A stretch of DNA of 64,000 nt from Elusimicrobiales bacterium (GCA_041651175.1 JBAZJT010000001.1:282101-346100); one strand, 5' to 3'; counted from the first letter of the stretch, positions 48,252 to 56,637 are shown. Made by a program: numbers and translations. Notes: generated by a model not told the origin, from the letters alone.

Positions 48252-49807
48252 TTTCTTTCCATAGGTAGAACTCGTGACAATGCCCACGGTGCCCCCGGTA
48301 TCGTGGGCATTGTCCATTGTATCTCGGCGGTGCCGTCCTCCTTATTCACGTCAATTCGCTTTATCCAGCTATGTAAAAAAGTTTTTGATTCCGCCAAGCT
48401 GGAGCCGGACATGAAATCCTGTATATTCCGCACATAGCTGTGAATCTCGTCATCGCTGGTGACGATAGTTTCGCGTTCCTGCCGCTCCTTCAGCGCCCTC
48501 AGCGTTTCACCCAACCCGGCCAGTTGAGCGCGCTGGTCTTTGATTCTGGGCGCAAGGTCGGACAGTTCCAGCTCGCCTGTCTCCAGCGCGGAATAAAGTT
48601 TATGGAGTCGTTTGTTCACGTCCGCCATTTTCAGTTCCATAGCCGTTATCTGGTCGCGGATACCGCCTTTGGCGGATATTATCTCCGAGTTAACCATCGT
48701 CACCAGCTTCTTTACGCTTTTGTCGGTTATGCAATTGCGCAGGTTGCCTATCACGGCGGCGTCCAGCTTGTTTTGAGGCACAAAACTATGGCGGCACACC
48801 TCTTTGCCCCGCTTGAGATAATTCAGGCAGGCGTAGTAAAAAAATTGCCCGGATTTTGCGGAAACGCCTATCATCTTCGCCCCGCAATGTTTGCAGAAAA
48901 CCATGCTGCTTAGCAGATATTCGCTCGCGGCTTCGCGCGGATGCATGCATTTGGGCGCGCGCTCCCGCAATAACGCTCTTGTTCGTTCATAGGTCTCTTT
49001 TTCGATGATGGCCGGATGCGTGTTCTGAATGCGGAGAATCTTCTCCGGCTTGTTTTTCACATAGCGGCCATCAACCTTGGTGTGAATGTTGAACAAGGTG
49101 TTGCCGGTATAGGTTTCGTTTGTCAGCACATAATAAAGCACCGTGATGCTCCAAGTCCGTCCGGAGCGGGTGCGCAGTCCTTCGGCGTTAAGCCTGCGAA
49201 CCATTTCTTTGAGGCCGTAGCCGCGCAGGCACATATCAAAAATACGCTTTACCAGAATGGATTCAATGGGGTCAACGGCCAGCTTAACTTTTTCATTCCC
49301 GTTGACGATGAGTTTTGCTTTTGAGTATCCAAACGGCGCGGGGCCGCCGTTGCGGAATCCGCGCGCGGCGTTCTCTTTCATGCCGCGAATGGTGTCGCTG
49401 GACAGGTTGAGCGAATAAAATTCGTCCACCGCTTCCAGCATGGCTTCCATCAGATGGCCGGACGGGCTGTCGTCTATCGGCTCGTTGATTGAAATGACAT
49501 CCACGCCATGTTTGCGCAGCAATTTCTTGTAAAGAATAGAGTCCTCGCGGTTTCGCGCGAACCGCGAGAATTTCCAGACCAGAATCACATCAAACGGTTT
49601 GTTGGTCAATTTCGCGGAATAAATCATTTCCTGAAATTTAGGCCGGTCGGCAGTGCGGGCTGATTCGGCTTCGTCCACATATTCCGTCGCCACAGGCCAT
49701 CCTTTTTTCAGAGCGTATTCGCGCAAAGCCTTCAGCTGGGCCGGAATAGACAGGTCCTTGTCCGCCTGCCCTTGCGAAGACACTCTTGCGTATAACGCCG
49801 CTTTCAT
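48179..49807 (-). CDS. Large serine recombinase (phage integrase), reading into the tRNA-Glu gene
   Basis: 542 residues. The N-terminal resolvase domain has the catalytic Ser in ALYARVSSQGQADKDLSI (Ser10 or Ser11), followed by the recombinase helical domain and a zinc ribbon (VFCKHCGAKMIG ... YYACLNYLKRGKEVCRHSF). A coiled-coil region (about 400-460) completes the large serine integrase plan. It catalyses phage integration and excision between attP and attB. The last 23 codons are antisense to tRNA-Glu, so the tail (IRTPDLCLERAMSW) is host-derived and not a protein motif; the natural end is probably near WTMPTIPGAP. The ATG at 49807 has GGAG about seven bases upstream. Confidence 0.87.
   Translation of the reverse strand: MKAALYARVSSQGQADKDLSIPAQLKALREYALKKGWPVATEYVDEAESARTADRPKFQEMIYSAKLTNKPFDVILVWKFSRFARNREDSILYKKLLRKHGVDVISINEPIDDSPSGHLMEAMLEAVDEFYSLNLSSDTIRGMKENAARGFRNGGPAPFGYSKAKLIVNGNEKVKLAVDPIESILVKRIFDMCLRGYGLKEMVRRLNAEGLRTRSGRTWSITVLYYVLTNETYTGNTLFNIHTKVDGRYVKNKPEKILRIQNTHPAIIEKETYERTRALLRERAPKCMHPREAASEYLLSSMVFCKHCGAKMIGVSAKSGQFFYYACLNYLKRGKEVCRHSFVPQNKLDAAVIGNLRNCITDKSVKKLVTMVNSEIISAKGGIRDQITAMELKMADVNKRLHKLYSALETGELELSDLAPRIKDQRAQLAGLGETLRALKERQERETIVTSDDEIHSYVRNIQDFMSGSSLAESKTFLHSWIKRIDVNKEDGTAEIQWTMPTIPGAPWALSRVLPMERNGALKGIRTPDLCLERAMSWATRR
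48276..48314. repeat. 13-base perfect inverted repeat beside the attachment site
   Basis: GACAATGCCCACG and its exact complement CGTGGGCATTGTC, separated by 13 bases, inside the 3' end of the integrase frame and 25 bases from the tRNA-Glu gene. Could be half of an att site, an integrase-bound site or an RNA hairpin. Confidence 0.6.
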
Positions 49808-49821
49808 AGATGCTCCGTTTG

Positions 49822-50136
49822 CTACTTCGCCGCCTTGAAATATGCGGCCAGCAGCTTTGCCGTCAGTTCGCTTTTGCCGCCGATGTGCCAGTCCATGTTC
49901 TTTTCCGGGACGAGGGTGGATTTGTAGTCGTAGATGGCGAACTCCAAGCCGTTGATTTTGCCGACCCATTCAATCTTGCTTTTGCCGCTGGGAAATGCGA
50001 ACGGGCGGGGCTTGCCGAATACGCGGACCAGCTCGGCGTATGTCGTGCCGTCGGGCATGTAGCCGACGAGGCTTATGCCGGTTTCGGGGCCTTGGCCCAT
50101 TCTGATTTCCACATCTACGGATAATCGGATTTTCAT
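49822..50136 (-). CDS. Small prophage protein of unknown function
   Basis: 104 residues, mixed alpha/beta: KIRLSVDVEIRMGQGPETGI, then LVGYMPDGTTYAELVRVFGK, GLEFAIYDYKSTLVPEKNMD, and a helical end. No family recognised. It is the last of three small genes transcribed towards the integrase. Confidence 0.6.
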   Translation of the reverse strand: MKIRLSVDVEIRMGQGPETGISLVGYMPDGTTYAELVRVFGKPRPFAFPSGKSKIEWVGKINGLEFAIYDYKSTLVPEKNMDWHIGGKSELTAKLLAAYFKAAK

Positions 50137-50146
50137 AGCGTCTCCG

Positions 50147-50416
50147 TTAAAATTCCGCGTTTGTGATTTTGCCGGTTTCGGCGTCGCGGACGGTGTAATA
50201 GCGTTTGCTGTTCCGCCAGTTGCCGTCTATGAATTGCTCCTCTATGGTGATGCTCCATTTCGCCTTCGGCAGGGTTTTGCGGACTATCTCCAGCTTTTGG
50301 AGTGCGACGGGGATATAGTCTTCGGTCATGCCGGTCAGGGCGACGTCTTCCACGTACATCTCCGAGCCGTTTTGCCTGAGGCTCAGGTAGCGCGATTTCA
50401 GCGTTTTGCCGGTCAT
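50147..50416 (-). CDS. Small prophage protein of unknown function
   Basis: 89 residues, beta-rich (SRYLSLRQNGSEMYVEDVAL, SITIEEQFIDGNWRNSKRYY). Its ATG overlaps the stop of the gene before it (ATGA), and AGGAGG precedes the ATG inside that gene. Not recognised. Confidence 0.6.
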   Translation of the reverse strand: MTGKTLKSRYLSLRQNGSEMYVEDVALTGMTEDYIPVALQKLEIVRKTLPKAKWSITIEEQFIDGNWRNSKRYYTVRDAETGKITNAEF

Positions 50417-50670
50417 ATTGCCTCCTGTACTTTTATCTGCGCGACTGTTTTTCCGTTGTGCCGGATTATAAACCGGATGCGGCTTTTGGCGTTGCGGACT
50501 TCGGGGCGGCGGGCTTGCGCCTCGGCGAATGCCCGTGCTCCGTCTATTGTGCCGAACACACCTATTCTGCGGCGTATCGTGCAGCGGAATTCCGTGCCGT
50601 CTAACACCGTCGAGACCACTGTCACGTGGTATTTCGCCTGTCTGCCCGTCGTTGCCGTCGTCGTTTTCAT
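50413..50670 (-). CDS. Small prophage protein of unknown function
   Basis: 85 residues, basic and beta-rich (YHVTVVSTVLDGTEFRCTIR, RIRFIIRHNGKTVAQIKVQE). The ATG at 50670 has GAGGAGG just upstream. First gene of a three-gene minus-strand unit that starts beside the palindrome at 50682. Not recognised. Confidence 0.6.
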   Translation of the reverse strand: MKTTTATTGRQAKYHVTVVSTVLDGTEFRCTIRRRIGVFGTIDGARAFAEAQARRPEVRNAKSRIRFIIRHNGKTVAQIKVQEAI

Positions 50671-50681
50671 ATCATCCTCCT

Positions 50682-50805
50682 CACCTGAAGGGTACAAGGA
50701 CTTCCGCCGAACATCAAGGCCTTTCTGACGCTGTTTCCCGTCTGAAAAACAGGCGAAGGAAAGCCTTGATTTCTGCGCGAATGAGCTGTACCTTCAGTGG
50801 TGACG
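50682..50805. repeat. Long imperfect palindrome between divergent prophage genes
   Basis: Nested arms: TGAAGGGTACA / TGTACCTTCA outside, ATCAAGGCCTTTC / GAAAGCCTTGAT in the middle, CTGTTT / AAACAG at the centre. Almost the whole 124-base space between the minus-strand gene starting at 50670 and the plus-strand gene starting at 50838 can fold into one imperfect hairpin. No family known to me. Confidence 0.6.
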
Positions 50806-50837
50806 GGAAGCAAAATTCCAAAACGGGAGGCGACATT

Positions 50838-51362
50838 ATGAAAGCGCGCGACGCGAAAGTCGGACATAAATACCTGACGCAAAAAGGCACGGCGGCGACG
50901 ATGACCGGCCACAAGGACGGCAAAATAGTGATGACGCTGGCCAGCGGAATCGTGTTCCGGTGCGGGCCGGATTACGAACTGAAGCCGGTGAATTGCGCCG
51001 ACGGCAAGGCGCATAATCCCAAAGCCGGGCAAAAGGACAATGCCGCGCAAACCGGCAAAGCCGCAAAGGTTGTGACCGCGCCGGAACAGAAAAACACCGA
51101 CGGAGGAAACGACATCGGCGCAACTGCCGCCAAGCCGCCGCACGGCGTATCGCTGGCGTCCATCATAGACCCGTTCCTGCTCAGCGGCGGACATACCGTG
51201 GGCGACATCGCCATTGAAGTGCGGAATAAAGCCGGTAACGCCGCGCAAGGCAAAGATGTTGAAGCCAACGTGCGCGCCCGCATGGTGACGTATACCCGCA
51301 AAGGCTGGCGCGTCGTCAAGGACGAGAACAAGCGCGTCAAGGTCGTTCAGGGGAAAGTGTAA
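50838..51362 (+). CDS. Prophage protein, possible winged-helix C-terminus
   Basis: 174 residues; the only plus-strand gene recognised in the prophage apart from the edge element. The N-terminal ~50 residues look like a small SH3-like beta-barrel (DAKVGHKYLTQKGTAATMTG, DGKIVMTLASGIVFRCGPDY). A flexible Lys/Ala/Pro linker follows, then ASIIDPFLLSGGHTVGDIAI with RARMVTYTRKGWRVVKDENK, a helix-helix-strand pattern compatible with a winged helix. Could bind DNA, possibly regulating the divergent unit; inference. GGGAGG lies seven bases before the ATG, and a terminator follows. Confidence 0.6.
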   Translation: MKARDAKVGHKYLTQKGTAATMTGHKDGKIVMTLASGIVFRCGPDYELKPVNCADGKAHNPKAGQKDNAAQTGKAAKVVTAPEQKNTDGGNDIGATAAKPPHGVSLASIIDPFLLSGGHTVGDIAIEVRNKAGNAAQGKDVEANVRARMVTYTRKGWRVVKDENKRVKVVQGKV

Positions 51363-51389
51363 TCGCATAAATTATTCCGCAAAGTGTCG

Positions 51390-51421
51390 GCCCGCCCGGC
51401 CCCATAAACCGGGCGGGCTTT
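51390..51421. terminator. Terminator between convergent prophage genes
   Basis: GCCCGCCCGG, a 9-base loop, CCGGGCGGGC, then TTTGCG on the plus side. It separates the plus-strand gene from the opposite gene ending at 51426. Confidence 0.75.
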
Positions 51422-51425
51422 GCGT

Positions 51426-51755
51426 TCACGCGCTCGCGGGCAGGATTTTGCCCAGCCAGTCTTTTCCGACCAGCTTGTTGAGCGCGGATACAACCGCGTC
51501 TATCACCCAGCCGATGAGCATTCCTTCTATGCTTTCCGGCAGGAACGGGATATCTATCAGCGCGTTGAGGACGGCGACCGCCAGCGTCTTCTTGTCCGAG
51601 CCTTTCAGGCCCTCGTCCTGCCCGACGCCTTCGACCAGTTTCACGACGTCCGGAATGGTTTCCGCCGCATCCTTGAGGCTTTTCACGGCCTTGATTTTGT
51701 CCTTCACCGCACCCAGCCCGTCCAGCAATTCCTTTGCCTTCGCTTCGTAGTCCAT
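51426..51755 (-). CDS. Prophage protein of unknown function (lysis region)
   Basis: 109 residues, Lys/Asp-rich helical N-terminus (DYEAKAKELLDGLGAVKDKI) and a hydrophobic C-terminal helix (PESIEGMLIGWVIDAVVSAL). Its place beside the lysis genes and the hydrophobic segment allow a holin-related role, but no family was recognised. The ATG at 51755 has AGGAGG six bases upstream. Confidence 0.55.
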   Translation of the reverse strand: MDYEAKAKELLDGLGAVKDKIKAVKSLKDAAETIPDVVKLVEGVGQDEGLKGSDKKTLAVAVLNALIDIPFLPESIEGMLIGWVIDAVVSALNKLVGKDWLGKILPASA

Positions 51756-51795
51756 TGTTGCCTCCTGTTTTTTGCTTTGAATATAACTTTCAGAC

Positions 51796-51879
51796 TTGTC
51801 GCCGTCCGTTTCTTGTGATAGACTATATATGGAGACGGCCCCGCTCCCAGAAGGATTGAAACTCGGGGCCCATTTTTTT
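51796..51879 (+). ncRNA. Candidate small RNA unit (promoter plus terminator)
   Basis: TTGTCG, 17 bases, TAGACT (51796-51824) could start an RNA near 51831. The hairpin GGCCCCG (51837-51843) / CGGGGCC (51864-51870) with a 20-base loop is followed by seven Ts. The resulting RNA would be about 50 bases, antisense to the surrounding prophage transcription. Both promoter hexamers match consensus at only four of six positions. Confidence 0.35.
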
Positions 51880-51894
51880 GCCTTCTTTTTCACC

Positions 51895-52335
51895 TCAAAC
51901 CAGCCGGACATATACGCTGTCCTTGAATGCCAACACCTCGCGTTTACTGCCGGTGCTGGCGTGAATCCATCGTGAGCCGCCGCGCTGCTCGTCAATAAGC
52001 TGGCCGAACGGGATGCCGGATGTTTTCCACAGCCAGTTGAACGCGTCGTCTATGCTCACGCCTTTCACCTCAAAATCCGCCGCTTGGCCCAGCGTATGCT
52101 GGCTTGACGCGCTGCCGCCGATGGCGGCGTTCAATTCGTAGCACCGGAAACCGGAATGGATAATCACCGGCTTGTCGTAATGCGTCCGCACAGGCTCAAG
52201 AATCAGGCGGCACAGGCCGGTAAGGTCGGCGGTATAGCAAGACCCTTTCCGACGGTTCAATTCCTGAAACTCGGCTTTGTCCGTGCGCGTCAGCTCAAAG
52301 AACGTGAAATGCTCCGTCAGGTTGAAGTCGTTCAT
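51895..52335 (-). CDS. Peptidase M15-like endolysin
   Basis: 146 residues. The M15A/VanY-like zinc site is in SGFRCYELNAAIGGSASSQH with TLGQAADFEV (His and Asp) and WIHAS (second His) near the C-terminus. Acts as an L,D- or D,D-carboxypeptidase/endopeptidase cutting peptidoglycan peptides at lysis. No signal peptide, so it needs a holin; the coiled-coil membrane protein encoded just upstream could serve. The ATG overlaps that gene's stop (ATGA), with GGAG six bases upstream. Confidence 0.85.
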   Translation of the reverse strand: MNDFNLTEHFTFFELTRTDKAEFQELNRRKGSCYTADLTGLCRLILEPVRTHYDKPVIIHSGFRCYELNAAIGGSASSQHTLGQAADFEVKGVSIDDAFNWLWKTSGIPFGQLIDEQRGGSRWIHASTGSKREVLAFKDSVYVRLV

Positions 52336-52592
52336 TTGCCGCTCCATTTAAGCCCCAGTTGGAATATGGCGTTCACGGCCAGCGTGATGCCGCCTACGAG
52401 CCATGAAATTCTGGTCTTCACCGCCCGCATTTCCTCGGCGAGGCCGACCTGCCCGTTGCCGTTTACCGTATGCTCAAGCCGCGATACTCGCCCGTCGTTG
52501 GCGGCCTTGTCCTGCGCGTAACCGGCAAGATGCGCGTCCTGTTTGGCCTCTATGCGGGCCAATCGTTCAAGTATTTCATCGAGTTTGCTCAT
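52332..52592 (-). CDS. Small coiled-coil membrane protein, holin-like
   Basis: 86 residues: an N-terminal helical coiled coil (SKLDEILERLARIEAKQDAH, then DGRVSRLEHTV) followed by one C-terminal membrane segment (WLVGGITLAVNAIFQLGLKW). This layout matches XhlA-type hemolysin/holin accessory proteins; functional proof is lacking. GGAGGAGGG lies 8 bases before the ATG. It lies between the tail fibre-like gene and the endolysin. Confidence 0.65.
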   Translation of the reverse strand: MSKLDEILERLARIEAKQDAHLAGYAQDKAANDGRVSRLEHTVNGNGQVGLAEEMRAVKTRISWLVGGITLAVNAIFQLGLKWSGK

Positions 52593-52593
52593 A

Positions 52594-54453
52594 TCACGGC
52601 CCTCCTCCGCTGGTTTGGCCTTGCCATTGACCGGCGGCTGTTCCCGTCGCAAGGAACACCTCATACGGCGCATCCGTCGCTATCGCCATGCACGGCAATG
52701 CGGCGCAAGCCAACCCCTGCAACTGGGCATGCGTTTTTGCGCCGTAGAATGTCGCGCCGCCGAACACCCCCGTCCCGGTGATGGCTATCGTTGACGCGCT
52801 GATGCCGTAGGTTTCCGTGATGGTTTTTGTGAACGTGTTTACGCCGGTGAAGGTTTGATTGGCGTTGAGCAGCGGCACATTCGCGCTTAACCGCGCGTCC
52901 GCGACCGTGCCGCTGGCGAGGTTGGCGGCATTCAGACTGGTCAGTGCGCCGCCCGCTCCGGTGAAGCTGGCTGCCGTTACCGCGCCGGTGAATGCGCCCG
53001 TCGCGGCGGCGATTCCGTAGGCTTCGGTTATGGTGTTTGCAAACGCCGTTCGTCCGGCGTTGGATACTGATACGGCGGGGGCGGTTCCTGCTGTATCAGT
53101 TGAAACGACAAGCAAGTACGGGAATGTCCCGTTGGGCCGTACGTCCAGCACGGCGTTGGGGGCGTACTGGCTGTTGCCGACGAGGACGCCTCCGGCGTTT
53201 AGCGCGATGTCGCCGGGCGCATCCACCTGCACAGCCCGGCCCGCGCCGTTGTTGTTTATATGCAATCTTGCGTTGGGGACGGCGGGGCTGCCGATGATGA
53301 GCCGTCCCAAATCCGCGCCCTGATAATACGCCGCGTTCGGCGGCGAGAAGTTTGACGTCCACCTTGCCGCGCCGATGTCTATGCGCAACTCGTCCATGTA
53401 GACCGCGCTGGCGGTCGTGGAGCTATCCGTCGCGCGGGTCTGCTTTGCGCCAATATATGCGCCCGCGCTGACATCCAAATTCGCGCCCGTGCAGATATTG
53501 ACCAGCTTTGAAACCCCGTCGACATACAGGTTGATTCCGCCCGCGTAAGTCGCCCGGACAAGCGCGACGTGATGCCAGCCGCCGTTATATGTCCCCCAGA
53601 CGATATAGGAGGCTATGCCTGCGCAGCCGGGGCCGGAAATCATCAGGTAATCGTTGCCGTTGTAGTTGGTGTGCGACATGGCCAATGCGTTCACTGATGC
53701 GGCGTTATACATATCCAGCCCGCCGGTCGTCGTCCAGTTCGGGTTCAGCACGATAAACGCCCGCGCGGCCTGCCATGCCGGACAGCCGACGGTGTAAACC
53801 CAGAAGTCTATCGTGAATGTCTGCGAGCTGATTTGCGGCATAGACGATATATGCGCGCCGTCGTTCCAATGCGTCATGTAAAGCGACGCGGAGCCGAACT
53901 TTTTGTTGGTCTGCGTCAGATACGCCGCGTTGACGATGGTGAATGTCGCGGGCGAGACCGAATCGGGGATAGCCGTCGCGCCCTCCGCGCCGTCCGTATG
54001 CGCCATGACCGCCGTGTTGGGGCTGTAGGCTATGTTCAAATCCCCGCCGATTGCGACGTCGCCGTTGTAGGTGTTTATGATACCCGCGCCTGTGTTGGTG
54101 GCGACATTGACGACGGCGGCGTTCACCGCGCCGGAAAACGCCCCCGTCGCCGCCGCTACGCCGTAAGTCGCCGACACGCTGCCCGCATTCAACGTGCCCG
54201 TGAACGCGCCGCTTCGTGCAGCTATCGGCCCCTGCACGGTCGCCGAAGACTTGAGCGTGATGCCGTTTGCGGTTATCCGCCCGCCATTGCCTTGCAGGAT
54301 GATTGACGTCGCGCCGCCTACGGACGGGTACAGAAGTTCCTGTCCGACGAGCGTCATCGTCGCTTTGCCCGTCGGTGTGGACACGGTTACGCCGTAATAC
54401 TGCGCCTGCGCCGGTCCCGCCAGAAATATCAGCAGCCAGACTATTCGTTTCAT
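52594..54453 (-). CDS. Prophage tail fibre-like protein with LamG domain and signal peptide
   Basis: 619 residues. A clear signal peptide (MKRIVWLLIFLAGPAQAQ) is unusual for a virion protein. The body has collagen- or fibre-like Ala/Gly/Thr-rich repeats (ATGAFSGAVNAA and ATGAFTGAVTAASFTG), a LamG/concanavalin-like central domain (TFTIDFWVYTVG, then WHHVALVRATYAGGINLYVD, YMDELRIDIGAARW), and further repeats (NLASGTVADARLSANVPLLN). Likely a surface or receptor-binding fibre. GAGGAGG precedes the ATG at 54453. Confidence 0.7.
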   Translation of the reverse strand: MKRIVWLLIFLAGPAQAQYYGVTVSTPTGKATMTLVGQELLYPSVGGATSIILQGNGGRITANGITLKSSATVQGPIAARSGAFTGTLNAGSVSATYGVAAATGAFSGAVNAAVVNVATNTGAGIINTYNGDVAIGGDLNIAYSPNTAVMAHTDGAEGATAIPDSVSPATFTIVNAAYLTQTNKKFGSASLYMTHWNDGAHISSMPQISSQTFTIDFWVYTVGCPAWQAARAFIVLNPNWTTTGGLDMYNAASVNALAMSHTNYNGNDYLMISGPGCAGIASYIVWGTYNGGWHHVALVRATYAGGINLYVDGVSKLVNICTGANLDVSAGAYIGAKQTRATDSSTTASAVYMDELRIDIGAARWTSNFSPPNAAYYQGADLGRLIIGSPAVPNARLHINNNGAGRAVQVDAPGDIALNAGGVLVGNSQYAPNAVLDVRPNGTFPYLLVVSTDTAGTAPAVSVSNAGRTAFANTITEAYGIAAATGAFTGAVTAASFTGAGGALTSLNAANLASGTVADARLSANVPLLNANQTFTGVNTFTKTITETYGISASTIAITGTGVFGGATFYGAKTHAQLQGLACAALPCMAIATDAPYEVFLATGTAAGQWQGQTSGGGP

Positions 54454-54455
54454 GA

Positions 54456-54728
54456 TTAACCAACCTCCTCTGTTGAAGTTGCCGCGCCGCCGAGGACGAT
54501 AAACCCGCCGTCGCCCTGCGTCGGGTCGCCGCAGTAAAACATCCGTTGCTTCAAATCCGCCGCCCAGCAGTCGAAACACTTCGCCGGATTCGCGGCGGCG
54601 TAACCCTTCAGTTCCTCATACGTCCCCGACTTGAACGCGATGCCGCCGACGTCCAGATAGTTGAAATTTGCCATCAGGATATCCGCGTCCGGGGTATCGC
54701 CGTTTTTTATGTTGTGCGGTAACGCCAT
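54456..54728 (-). CDS. Small prophage tail-region protein
   Basis: 90 residues. PHNIKNGDTPDADILMANFN is a stretch often seen in small phage tail proteins linked to fibre genes; two Cys lie in AKCFDCWAADLKQRMFYCGD. Function not known. Two bases separate its stop from the fibre start; its own ATG overlaps the stop of the tail-tip gene. Confidence 0.6.
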   Translation of the reverse strand: MALPHNIKNGDTPDADILMANFNYLDVGGIAFKSGTYEELKGYAAANPAKCFDCWAADLKQRMFYCGDPTQGDGGFIVLGGAATSTEEVG

Positions 54729-56635
54729 CAGAGCGCCTCCGTCAGGTTGAATGCGGTGGCCCAGTTCTCCGCGTCAAGTTCGATGCCCTCTACCCGGAAA
54801 TTAGCGTTATAGAACGGCAATCTCACGGCCAGCCAGCTTTCGTTGTAATAGACAACCTGCTTCGTTTGGCCGTAGCGCACCGAGTTGTCGGCCCATTTCC
54901 ACGCCGTTATAAAATCGCGCGGGATGATTTTCAATAAGACCTTGTCGCCCAGCTCAAGGTGCAGGAAAAACCGCGTCCTCGCCAACGCGCGCCGCCGCCG
55001 GCCTTTGACATAGCCATACACCGTCGGCGCGATGGCGCGGGCCAAATCAACATTCGCCGCGGGCAGGAAATTGCCGCTTGCTATCGCGTACTCCCGGACG
55101 CCCATCTGGTCTATGTTGTCCGGCCTCGGTTCGCTTTGCGTTTTGGAATCAACGACGATGTTATAGCCACCGAATGTTACATTGACCCGGTTGTAAACCC
55201 TCGCCGCGCCGCTTGCGACGCTCTCCAGCGCGGCCACGTTTGAATTGTCCAGCGTGTAAACCGGCGACAGCGAATCGGCGCGCGGCCTGAAAACAAAGCC
55301 GTCATCGCCGGTGAAGCCGATTTCATAGCTGCACATCCGGGCCAGCGCCGCCAGCGCGTCCTCGCAGGTCAGACCGGTCATGTTGACGACAGGGATTGTG
55401 ACAGCCGAGGTGTAATAGTCCACCTGCCAACCTTTCAGCAACGCGTAGTTCTGCCATGCGTAGTCGTTGGTTACCGTCACAACCCAGCGCAGTTGTATAT
55501 ACCGCAACAGCGACGGAATGACAGAACCGGGCGCAATTGCCGTCCAGCCGTTCCAATTCGCCCCGTCGGCGGAATCGCGGTAATAAAATGCAGCCACGGC
55601 GGTGCCAAGTTCAAAATGCGAAGCCGTCAGTTTACCCCAGTTTGCCAAATCGGCAGTACCGTCTATTACAGGACTGGTGTACGAGCCGGTCAGCGACGGG
55701 TAATGGCCGGAGGTGTTCCAGTAAAGCCGGATTCCCAAGTAATAGGAATCCCACAACGTGTTTGAATACTCGCCGGACGAAAACCCCGCCTCATCCAGTT
55801 GCGAAAATGTGGTCTCTACGGAATTTGCGAACAACGCCGGGCTGATGTCCGCGCCGTCAACGCCGCACAGCGCGCAGATTTGCGAGACAATCCATTCAAT
55901 TTTCCTGTCCAGATGCCAGTAGGTATAGCTGCACCACAGGCTTTGACCGGCGTTCAGCGCGATTTTAACCGTTATCTGGGCGGGCGCATCATGCTCGTTG
56001 AGGTTAGCGACGGAATAATCCTTGTCGGCCATCAGGACGGCGGCGTTCTCCGGCCCGGCGGCGGTCAAACCTTTGCGCACTTCGGCGATTATGCCCGTCG
56101 CGTTATGCCCCGTGCTGAAATCCAACCCCGAATTGGAACCAATCAGTTCGTTGGTTGCCCCAGCGCCGACGAGTGCCGCGCTGAACTGGGCGAACACCGA
56201 CATCCGGCCAAGCAAATTCAGCTGCATGGTTTTCTGTTCGGGGTATTCGGTGTTGTCGTCGGTCAGATAGCCCGTGTAAATATACTGCGGGTCCGGCGTA
56301 CCGTCGGACCGGACCACGCCCGCGATAAGCGCGATTTTGGAGTTGAACACATAATACCCGTCGGGGAAATAGCCGTCCGGATTGCCCTCAAGCCACTGAC
56401 CCCGGTCGTTGCGGACGGTTACGGCGCAATTGCCGTATGTCCATTTGTTGTATTCCTCCGTGTCCAGCTTGATTTGGATTTTGCCGACCTCCGCGACATC
56501 CGGCGTGAGGTCAATGGCGTCGTCATAGACAAATGCCGCGCCGGTCCAGCACCGGCGGTAAAGTAATACTCGCTTGAAATACTTCGGCTTCGGCGAGTTG
56601 AACGCATCCAGCGACGCGGTATCAAGCGTTTTCAT
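54728..56635 (-). CDS. Prophage tail tip / baseplate protein
   Basis: 635 residues, beta-rich, in the position after the tape measure gene where tail hub or tip proteins lie. KIQIKLDTEEYNKWTYGNCA with VTVRNDRGQW resembles the start of distal-tail hub proteins. LEDALAALAR-like MTGLTCEDALAALARMCSYE and LELGDKVLLKI near the end resemble Gp27/hub folds. No enzymatic motif. Assigned from position and general pattern. Confidence 0.6.
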   Translation of the reverse strand: MKTLDTASLDAFNSPKPKYFKRVLLYRRCWTGAAFVYDDAIDLTPDVAEVGKIQIKLDTEEYNKWTYGNCAVTVRNDRGQWLEGNPDGYFPDGYYVFNSKIALIAGVVRSDGTPDPQYIYTGYLTDDNTEYPEQKTMQLNLLGRMSVFAQFSAALVGAGATNELIGSNSGLDFSTGHNATGIIAEVRKGLTAAGPENAAVLMADKDYSVANLNEHDAPAQITVKIALNAGQSLWCSYTYWHLDRKIEWIVSQICALCGVDGADISPALFANSVETTFSQLDEAGFSSGEYSNTLWDSYYLGIRLYWNTSGHYPSLTGSYTSPVIDGTADLANWGKLTASHFELGTAVAAFYYRDSADGANWNGWTAIAPGSVIPSLLRYIQLRWVVTVTNDYAWQNYALLKGWQVDYYTSAVTIPVVNMTGLTCEDALAALARMCSYEIGFTGDDGFVFRPRADSLSPVYTLDNSNVAALESVASGAARVYNRVNVTFGGYNIVVDSKTQSEPRPDNIDQMGVREYAIASGNFLPAANVDLARAIAPTVYGYVKGRRRRALARTRFFLHLELGDKVLLKIIPRDFITAWKWADNSVRYGQTKQVVYYNESWLAVRLPFYNANFRVEGIELDAENWATAFNLTEAL

Positions 56636-56637
56636 AA

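Noticed and set aside
51849..51863. CRISPR-repeat-like GGATTGAAAC
   Set aside because: It occurs once, in the loop of a hairpin; there are no further repeats, spacers or cas genes.
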